Positions 46,504 through 56,700 of a stretch of 64,000 nt of DNA are shown one piece after another; position 1 is the first letter of the stretch, and each line of letters begins with the position of its first letter. The DNA lies in contig OZ038433.1 of assembly GCA_964036275.1 (NCBI GenBank), positions 21,064,485-21,128,484 of the forward strand, in the 5' to 3' direction. This DNA is from Litoditis marina. Its lineage: Eukaryota; Nematoda; Chromadorea; Rhabditida; Rhabditidae. The position numbers and the translations under genes were made by a program. The notes beneath the pieces are model-generated. The model made no database searches. It saw only the letters and a list, made by a program, of their open reading frames with translations, and was not told the DNA's origin.

Positions 46504-46941
46504 TTGCTGCTCGTAGAAGAAAGGCATTCGCCAGCAACAGAGCATTCAACCGTAAGTATTCTCAAACTTCTTATTTTGCAGGTCAACTTTTTCTTATTGA
46601 AAATCTGAAAATGTTAAACATTCATTTGACATTATTGATTACTTTGAAGAAATCAATTTTGTAAATCCAGCTACCAAACATTTTACTTTTGAACAAAGCC
46701 ACATGTAGAATGGATGAGAAGGAAGTGCACTCACTGCATACAATGTGTAACCTGATTTCAAGTTTTTATCTCAATTCATTCATTAAATTGATTCGTTAGG
46801 TTTACGGCTATTCTAACGTATATGTTTTCAGAAGCCAAGGCCAGAAAGATCCAGAAGCGTCGCAACCTGAACAAACAGAAGGCCCAGAAGGCCCAGAAGG
46901 CCCACAAACATCGTGCCGCCAAGAAACACGCTCGCGGTTAA
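46504..46941 (+). pseudogene. Partial peptide gene, array copy 10 (3' exons only)
   Basis: It contains the second half of an exon 3 (46504-46551, AARRRKAFASNRAFN, with an intact GTAAGT donor) and a complete exon 4 (46832-46941). That exon encodes AKARKIQKRRNLNKQKAQKA, then QKAHKHRAAKKHARG-stop. The start of exon 3 and all of exons 1-2 are missing. The intron between them matches intron 3 of copy 5, and the AFN end also matches copy 5, so it derives from a copy-5-like gene, not from copy 9. The flanks after the two stop codons (about 46370-46500 and 47000-47130) are also duplicates. It may be dead, or exon 4 could serve copy 9 as an alternative last exon. Confidence 0.7.
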
Positions 46942-49900
46942 CAACATCTCCTGATGCATTATCACCCTATTTATTACTTTCTCTCGTAAATAAGTATTTC
47001 AACTGTAATATTGTGTTGTGTGCTCACAGTCCTTCATCGAAGAGCAGCAGATGCTAAATGTAAATTGAAAGTAATATGTAGGAAACTACAATCAAGAATG
47101 AACGTTCACTGTTGTGAAAATCGTAGTTTTTTTTTCATACTGTGGTCAAGCAAATATGCATGGCCAACCAATATACGTCAATGAAGAATTAAGCTATTAC
47201 AACTTATATGTTACTGCAAGTAGTTAGGCGTGATACATGAATTTGAATTAAAGCAGGACGGTTATGTAATCCAATCCCATGTCAACGGTCCTTCAAATTG
47301 CAATTGAAAAATGTATTGCAGTTTAAAGGACTGAAGCGTTGGGATTGGACCACATCGTCCTTCTTTAAAACAACAGCTGATATAAAGTTCTAGTACGAGA
47401 GAAGTGCGTACTCACAAAAACCAATTTATTCATCTTGCTCAACTTTCACCAAACCAAACAAATTCTTCAAACACAATTTTTGGGCCGACAGTGAAAAAAA
47501 TATACTTTTGGGGCAATTGTTCATATTTGTCCACGCTTCAAACATGTCACCCATTCTTTTGTTATTTGCGAGAGTGGTGTTTTTCTTAAAATGCGTGTTT
47601 CATCTTCGAGAAAATAGCCAACAAATTCAATAGAGTTGAAGACCGTGAAGTTTAAAATTATGAAACTTCACTTTGTTTGAACTTATATAAACATAATTTT
47701 ATAAGAAAACTCAATCTATTTAGCACCCTGAATGAAACGGAATCCTAGAGCATTCCTTTTCCTCCGGTCACCCACATGTCCAGTAATCTTTCACACGCTG
47801 TTCTCAATAAGCGCAGCTGTTCTCAATAACCGCATTCATCAAAATCGACTTCACCTTAGAGAAAAGTTTCAGGTGTGTTTCTTACTGATGGAATCCCGTG
47901 AAAGATTGTGAGAAAGTTATGAGCGAATTTTCTCACAATCCTAATTACTTTATGTCACGGGTGACACCTTTCAGAGAAATGCTGTCCAGCTTGTGCTACA
48001 ATCTCACTTCTATGACAACCACTGACATTTACCGATAATGGGAGATCACTGCACATGCTACAAAACAACTCTCTTCTTTACTTTTCATCAATCATACGCT
48101 TTTTTACCAATACAAAATGTATTTTTAAATCAAACTTCCATTTCGTGTTGACATATGTACGCAAAACTATATTTTTCGTGGAGCTCATAAAATACATGTT
48201 CGATGCCGGAACCTTTAAAGTTTAGTATAGATGACGTATATACTCAAGTTTCAAATCAAATGTGCTTCAAATAATTGTCATTTGCACCTGTTCAGTAATC
48301 TTTGTAAATAGCTGAACAAACATATTTTCCAATAATTCTGCTCCAGCCATTTAGAATAGAATACATGTTTATCTCCAATTTATCACTCGAGTTTCCCAGA
48401 TTCTTGAATGTCAAACTGCAAATTTACGAATGATAGAAAAAGCGCAAGAGAATCAAAAGAAATGACCCCAACTTACAAAGTTGGAAAGAATTCTAAACAA
48501 ACTCTAGGTAGAACTTGGATTTTTTTTTGAAAATTATTTTTCCAAATTATATTTTCTACGGGAGTTCGAAAAATTTGGTTTCTCACGTGTTTTGAATATG
48601 TTGTATAACTCAGTAATTACTCCGAGTTTCTCCTATACTGGAAGTAAATAGAATAGGGCCGTGAAGCCAGGAGAAACATCAACAACTATGTTATCTATAC
48701 ATGTAAATTTTATATCCTGGTGTTTCAATCGTTTCACTTATTATGCATGTTCTAGCATTTTCGTGTTTGTTGTTTCAATCACATTCTCAATTTAACCAGC
48801 TGTAGTCATTTAAATGAGTTCCGAAACTGAACTCTGGTAAGAGTTCATGTATCCCCAAAATCATACGATTTATGTTGATAGCGATTTTGTTTAATGACGA
48901 AATTTATACCGTATATCAAATTTCCTCGGGGGGAGTTGAATCGTTTTACTCATGCACGTTTTGTGTTAAATATAAGAGGCTTTACGTAGTAATTATAGAA
49001 AAAACTAGTTTGTTTTTGTTTTGAGTGAGATTAGTTGTGTGTATGAGATGTTTTACAGAGTTAGCTCTACATGGAGTGACCAATTATTTTTGTAGTTCAA
49101 TCTCCTTCCACACCTTTCACCATGTTCGACCTAATAGCAACGGGATGAAATACAAACACATCGGGATAGGCAAAATACTCCATAAACCCCTGATCTGCAG
49201 AATACGACCCCTATAATGTTAATATCACTCTGATAATACCAAACAACTATAATAATAGAAACACTCTAAGAACATTGATTAGTCAGAATTGCCCGCTCCT
49301 AGGAGGGGCTTCCAAAAAATGATCCTTTCTGACCCAGGCTCGCCTCCCGCGAGAGCCACTGCAGATCTACTTCCATCACAGTAGGAACAATACTGTGGGA
49401 AGGTTCACCGTGAGGCGCACGCCACCTAGCTGAACTATCGGGGGCCCAGTTTCGGGACTTTAGTTGAAGCGAAATTTCATGGGCAGCTAAGTCTCGCGCT
49501 GCGCCGTATGTAGTATGGGAAGCATGATTGTATCACAAAAAAAACGTTTGTGTGTTGTAATCGTTTCAAATGTGTTCTGGTGCACTTCTTTAGTTATTAT
49601 TTGTCGTTACTCCAGTTCCCAATTAAACAACATGTATGCATTATTACCATTAAAGTTGGTATTCATGTAGTTGTTTTGTCATATACAATGAGGCAATGAA
49701 TACACAGAGATGATATTTGTGCAGGATGTACTTTCGGAGAAATTAAAGATTATCAGTGGTTTTAATGTCTTTGAATTTCATTCGAAAAGTCATTTTGAAT
49801 CGTTATCGGCGTAGAACTCCCGTAAGTTGTATGTGCGAGTTTCACCATTCTGGTTACAAATATTAACGAGCGAGAATAATACGTAATTAGCGAATAAGTC

Positions 49901-49951
49901 GTTAAGAATTGCAAGTAGCCATGCACTTTTCATTTTAGTAACCATTCCAGA
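46942..49951. other. Gene-poor stretch before the TRPV gene
   Basis: It begins with the duplicated 3' flank of copies 9/10. The rest is AT-rich with no exon chain. A GC-rich structured block is at 49291-49505. Near 48633 a single end of a family A MITE (TATACTGGAAGTAAATAGAA) is visible. Confidence 0.5.
49291..49505 (-). ncRNA. Candidate structured RNA of unknown class
   Basis: A GC-rich island in AT-rich DNA with several perfect stems. GCCC..CTCCTAGGAG..GGGC occurs at 49291-49309, CACAGTA with TACTGTG near 49376-49400, and GCCCAGTTTCG with CGAAATTTCATGGGC at 49444-49484. On the minus strand ATTTTTTGG (complement of 49312-49320) resembles an Sm-protein site and is followed by the terminal hairpin, as in snRNA and SL-type RNAs. 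I could not match it to U1, U2, U4, U5, SL or SRP RNA. This is a low-confidence call. Confidence 0.25.
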
Positions 49952-50683
49952 ATGGGTACTTTGTCCAGTCGCATACAAAACTCGAATGGAAAGGACCCGG
50001 ACGATATGTGGAGTAACCAGTTTCGCGAACGAGAAACCAATGTTATCTATAGATGGGCGGCACCCAAAGGAGGTATGATTATAGAGAAATTACGTGGACC
50101 CTATATATTCAAGTGCATATACAAACAAACATCAAACAGAGTTAGTCAGTGGCTTATTAGACAAAATTGAGTTTTGTTTCGATTTTGTTGATTGTTGTAG
50201 CTGAATGCTTCCTTTTTAACTCACTTGTGCTATTAACTTAGACTGCGACATCACTGATTTGACAATTCAGCGGGTGAGCTGATCAAACTGTACGAGCGAG
50301 ACGGAGAGGAGGGGGTGCTACTCTTCGCCGAAGACAAAATGAGGCCGATGTTGTATGGGGACGGCACCGACGGACCTCTACTCATCACCAAAAACGAATA
50401 CTTGAAATGGAAAAAGACCACGGTCAGTATGAGATAGTCACTACTTGGAGTTGAAACAGAAGATAATGAAATAATTGAAATGAACGTTTTGAAACATTAG
50501 CGAATATGCACTCATCACATTTTGGAATTCCAAATTGTTCGTCAAGTTCACAAACTCGTTCATTTTCCTTCAAATATTGACGATCGACAGAATAACAAAA
50601 ATGAACGAACAGTCGAAATAATCCAGTGTTAGGACTTAATGATATTTTATTCCCTATTTCGTGTAGTTTTTCTCCGATTCATT

Positions 50684-50720
<37 letters not shown>

Positions 50721-53700
50721 TCATTCAATACATATATATAAAAGTTCAGACTCTTGAGACGGAAAAGAATGCCACAGTTCCGATAGATTTCGACCACTCT
50801 TTCCCGGAACATCACGCATTGTGGAAATTGAACAAACGAGGAGTGGACGGGGAAAATCTCGTTCATCTACTTCTTAGCAGGTGATTTAAGCCACCTACTT
50901 TTTAGCACACTTCTGTCTCTATATTTGCCTGAGTACTCTATTCGAACTCAATTCCCATGAAGAGTACTCATGAACGGACAATGAAATGTGCTACGAAAGT
51001 AGATTTGTCAAACTGTTGTAATCGGAATAACATTGTTTTTTTTCGTTCACATACACTCCGAAAAACAGTTTCCGGGAGAATTCCAGCTATGTTTGTTCTG
51101 TTTGTAGTAGTTAGTAGGACTTGATAAATGAAAAACTTTTTTTTTCCATTTTTGAAATAGGTTTTCAAAAGTTTAAGATAATTGATTCGTACTCGTAGAC
51201 TTCTGTTTTCCCTTGTAATGGAAATGTTCACGGTGTGTACATTCATCCCAAACCTATTCTATTTTCGTTTTCTTCAGGGATCACCAGGCGTATCATGAAG
51301 TAGCTCGCATACTGCTCAAGGCCTATCCCGGATTGGCAAACGATCTCTATCTCGGCGACGAATTTTTTGGTAACTATGTCTTCACTTCTCTTAATGGGAG
51401 CGCAAGCTTATAGGAAACTATATTTCAGCTTCAATCGCTGTATAGTTTCGTGTAACTCTGGAACAAACATGAAAACACGAAATGTTTCTGTTTCAGGTCA
51501 ATCGTGTCTTCACTTGGCTATTGTGAAAGATGACTATGAGACCGCACAACTGCTACTGGAATGTGGCGCTGACGTGAACGTACGAGCAACTGGAACGTTT
51601 TTCCAACCGGAAACGTGGAAACGATCTTCAAAGAACACCGACTATTCAGGCACGGTTGTCACGTAAAACATCAAATATACCATCACACTGTGTAATTTTC
51701 TTTCAGACGGCTTAATTTCAATTAAAAGAAAAGAAAGTACGACTGCTTCAATTACGCGATGCGGAGCGAGCGCGCGTTGCGTTTTTCTCAGCAATGGAGA
51801 GACAGAGAGAGTGTGAAGATCAACGATACACAGATGCGCTGAGAAGTGTGACAGGACACCATTCCTTACATAGTAACAAATTTAAGACTCTCTGTATGTT
51901 CAGGCTGGGCCTATTACGGCGAGTTCCCACTTGCATTTGCCGCCTGTTTCGGTAACAAGGACATGTATGATCTACTAATCGACGCTGGAGCTGATCCTAA
52001 TAGTCGAGATTCTTTTGGAAATACAATTCTACATATGTGTGTCATCAGCAATAGCTCCGTGAGTAACTTATGGCAACAAATATCTTGTATTTTTTAAACT
52101 TGCACCGACAGAAAAACGTTCTTTCTCTAATTGATCAAACTGTTTGAATACATCGCTATCCATATTTGATAAACGATGTGGAACACGAATGAGCATAATG
52201 CAAAATGGTGATTGAAATCATGAAAATTTGAGCATGGTACTTAACATCATACCCTTTCTCTTCTCAACTTATCTCTCCATTTACCCATTCGGAGTGGCAC
52301 ATACTATGTGGAAGTCACGTGTTCAATAGCGAATAACTCTATTTTTGTATATTCATTTCATTGGGTTTATAACGGTTGGAGCTGCCTAGCTGGTTACATT
52401 TTTACAGTTCGTTGTTTTATCATCATCAATATCAATGTTGCAGTCGATGTATTCGTATGCGGTGCGTCACTGGAAGACCCCTGCCGACCCTCATGTTGTC
52501 AATGATGCCGGCTACACTGCCCTCACTCTGGCAACGAAGCTGGGAAGAAAAGAGATATTCCAACAAATGCTGGAACTATCAAAAATAGTACGTTTATTAC
52601 ACATACTTGTGGTTTGAAAAAGGGGGAGTGTACTGTATCTTCCACTTTGTCCTGTGTGAGAGGTGAAAAAAAGTTGATCGTCCGTGTGGTTAGCGTACGC
52701 AAATTGTTGGGCCCGGTTCGAGTTTTACGTGAGGCGGATATTTGATTAATTTGACACGCTCTATAGAGAATGCTCCAATCGGCTAGATCAAACAAACTCG
52801 ATAACACTGGTTGCTAGTTAATATTGTTCTATATATTTGTGAAATTTCGTAGCTCGTAGACATATGTTAGCATTGCTTTGGTATGAAACATGAAACGACA
52901 GTGGTTGTTAACGCAAATGGTTAGTGAAATATCTATTTATTTACTTTATTTATTTATCTACATTCAAAGAATGTGGCACTCGCTCGTCAGAGAAAGGGAA
53001 GAAAAATGGAGAAATAATTGAAGCCACAAAATTTTAAATTGTTCACAGTTTACTTTTTGCACGATGTTGTATCGGAGAGGGTTGAACATTGGTATTTGAA
53101 TATATATATTATTCTCGCCAACAAGCCTATGGTCGTCGCCAACGGAAAGGCAGAAGGGCACTGTGTATCTCAGTTTTCGCTGTGTACGAACACATGACTT
53201 TGATTCGAAACCTTGGCGGAAGTGAGCTGTCGTAGCGTAGTGATTAGCGCGCGGCTACCGATTTGCTCGCAGGTTCGATACCGGCGAGCGCCAAACTTCT
53301 ATAATTCTGACACCCCCTTCAATGCAAATTTGTTATACTTCTATCATCGCCAACGCAACAATAACGAATATAGTTTTAGAAAGTGCATGATGATAGGTAT
53401 TGAATGGAGCACTTCATAGTTTTTTTGAGATTGTATTCCTGTAGGCGTGTTGAAAGATTCAGTGTCAAATCAAAGGAGACAAAGTTGCACAACGCTAGTG
53501 AGAACATGATCGAACACAGGAGAGATTGTACAGGGTTAAGTAAATCGTCACGCAGCTTCGACTAGTAAGAACCACCTCCAAACGAAAGATACCACCACCG
53601 AAGATACTACATTCATTCAGGAGTTCTGGCGCTTCGCTGATATGGCATGTTCGGCTTATCCCCTGAACACACTGGACACCATTCGGTATGATGGGAGCAC

Positions 53701-56700
53701 AGGTGAGTTTGATGTGGCTGTTTTTCAAGTTTCCCAAGCAAGTTTTTCTCGTCAATTCCACAATACAAAGATAAAAAACGGCATAAAACATTTATAAGTT
53801 CACTTTTACACCATTCTTGTTTCTGACAAACAACAAATATAAACCAGTTTTTCTTTGTGTTTTTTTCGAAGGTCAGTTCAAGTCGTTCGAGTTAGTGATT
53901 TCATGTTTGTTCATCACTATACTGATAAAGTTGAGTATTATTATTAAACAACCATCATTTGTCTTGCGTCAGATTACGATTCGGCTCTGATGACAGTTAT
54001 AAACGGAACGACACCAGAACATCTTGACATGATCGAGAACGAAGTCATTCAACGTCTACTGGCCGACAAATGGAACGAGTTCGCCCGGGTACGGTCCTTA
54101 ACGTGAAACTTGAGATATGTAGCTATGTCTAGACTAGCCCTCTTCGAACAAAAAGCAGGCGCATTGCTTTTTTTCTTACCGAGCGCTATGCTATTTTCTG
54201 GGGCTGATTCTCTAAAAGTCCCAAAGTCTCAATGTCCCATTCCAATGTCCCGACGTCCCATGTCAATGTCCAAATGTCTCAATGTATCGTTCCATAGACC
54301 CAATGTCCTATTCCAATGTCTCATTCAAAATTTTATCGTCGAATAAGGACATCCTTCAGTGTCTGCACTCTGCGCATTTGTCATCATTTGTCGTCTACGT
54401 CTCTAACACTTGTGTCTAGCGCTCCCTCACGTCTACACACTTTCTCATACTAATGTCGCGCACTCTCCGCCTAATGTACAGTCTCTAACTTGCTCTTGAA
54501 CAGTCGAATCCACGCATGGAAACGAGACATTGAGACATTGAAATGAGACAAAGGGACATTGAGGCTATGAAATGAGACATCGGGACATTGGGACAATGAA
54601 ATGGGACCTTTAGAGAATCAGCCCCTCTATCCTCGAAAATAGTGTATCGCTTTGTATGACTTTCTTTCTTGGTAAATCATTAATTTAACAACGTTTTCCT
54701 CAGCTCTTGAAGTAACAAGCATATATAATACTTTATTTTTGTGTCTTGTCTAAATCATCCATTTTGATCGACTCAACATTGCGTTGCAGCCGTCTCCCAA
54801 AACTAACAGTATCGTTTTTTGCAGTCGAGACTGTACATTCGTATGGGTATTCTGTTCGTTCACCTTCTCTCGATAAGTGTGGCCATTATTCTGCGACCGA
54901 TCGATATAGTCCGACTACACTATTATGATGTCATGGAGCACACCGCGGACGGACAGCACTTCGATGGTGTGGACCATGAGGACCTTCAAACAGTTGATTG
55001 GGTCAGTTTGGAGGCCGTGTTCAGGAGTATCGTGAATTCCCAAACTTCTAACAAAAATACAATAGATCAATCATTCTATTCAATAAGATACTGGGTAAGT
55101 CTCCGAGCTCGTCCTGACCTGTAAATGATAACTTTCTCATATCGTACAAAACTTTACTACTTTCTCCGTGTCAGGTTCTCTTGATCTCAACTCGGTTCTC
55201 ATTTATTCAAAACAGATTTACGGTTCATTTACTATCACTAACTTCTATGTCTAACAAACTTCCAGTTTCGTCTGGTCTTCGAGTTGTCGGCCTACGCTCT
55301 GACCGTCTACTACTTCACTCAGCAGATGAAAGAAGTCACCGTTCAGGGATTCCATTCCTATCGCAGAAATATGGTGAGCTGTCTCGAGATGATCCAGTAT
55401 ATAAAACATGAAAAAAATCATGTGAAACTTTTGATGGGTCTAGGAGAGGATGTTCGCTGAGGTTTGAAATAACCAAGTTACATCTAACACTTTTCAAAAT
55501 CTGAAACAAGTAAGCGGCTATGACCAGTCAAACCAAAGTAAATCAATGAAGGTCTAAGACTTCAATCAACCAATGCTACTACTAATCCAATCAATTTTCA
55601 GATGACGACCCCAGCGAAGTTCATCTACACCCTGGCCAACTTTGTTTTTCTACTTTGTCTGCCCTGTCGTCTGTTATTACTGAATGAAACAGAGGAAGCC
55701 CTGCTATGCTTCGCAGTTCCCGGCGCCTTCATCTACTGCCTATTTTTCGCCAGGTATCGTGCATTTCCTTCCTTCTCATATGTATACGAGGCTCTCTCTT
55801 TGTTTGAAAAACATGACTTTCATCGTAAACATTAAAAGAGACCAGAACACAACTTGAGCAGAGGTTCTGTTTCAGGCTGTTTTTATTGAGATTAGAGAGC
55901 ACAAATAACTCGTAAATTAGTTTGATCAGTCCACGTGACATCCACATGACAATACCGCGCGACACGCAACGCATCCAAAAAAAAAGTAGGATACAGCAGC
56001 TTTACGAGAAACCATGTTGCTCTCCGGTCTCCTTTAACGTGTTTGTACCAAATTCTGATTTATTAATTAAAGGAGTGTTCGATTTCATTGGCAACATTGA
56101 AGTTTGCATGCGTCGGATAGTTTAAATGGATACTGTAGAAAATCTGACTGGGTGTGATGTGAATTATTGAACTAGTGCAATTCTAGATGAATTACGCGAT
56201 TTCGTTATGTTAAGAGGGATTCGTTATGTTAAGAGAAAGGAGTTTGGTTGCTTGCCGAATAAACATATGGGATAGTTTTTTTCACGATGCGTTTCCTCAA
56301 ACTCAAGGAACTTTTATTGCTTTCAGAACCTTCAAATTGACCGGTCCGTTCGTCCAAATGATCTACAGCATGATTGCTGGTGACTTCGCAAAGTTTTTGA
56401 TCATTTCAGCCATCTTTCTAACTCCATTTGCGTTCGGTAAGTTATGAATTTTGATAATGTTGCTTTCAGTCGCATTGATCTACTTTATCCACATAGTTTG
56501 TTACCTTTTTTTGAAAAAGATTCAAAAATGATGTTTTTCCACTTTCAGTGATGCACTTCCTCGGAGCCAACATAAACTCGAAACAAGATATTCCGTCCGG
56601 AAATAAGTTCAATTGTCCCTATGATGGCTACTTCATATTCACCTATCAATCTCTGTTTGAAACAGCCGTTACCCTCTTCCGAGCCAGTATGAAAAGTTAC

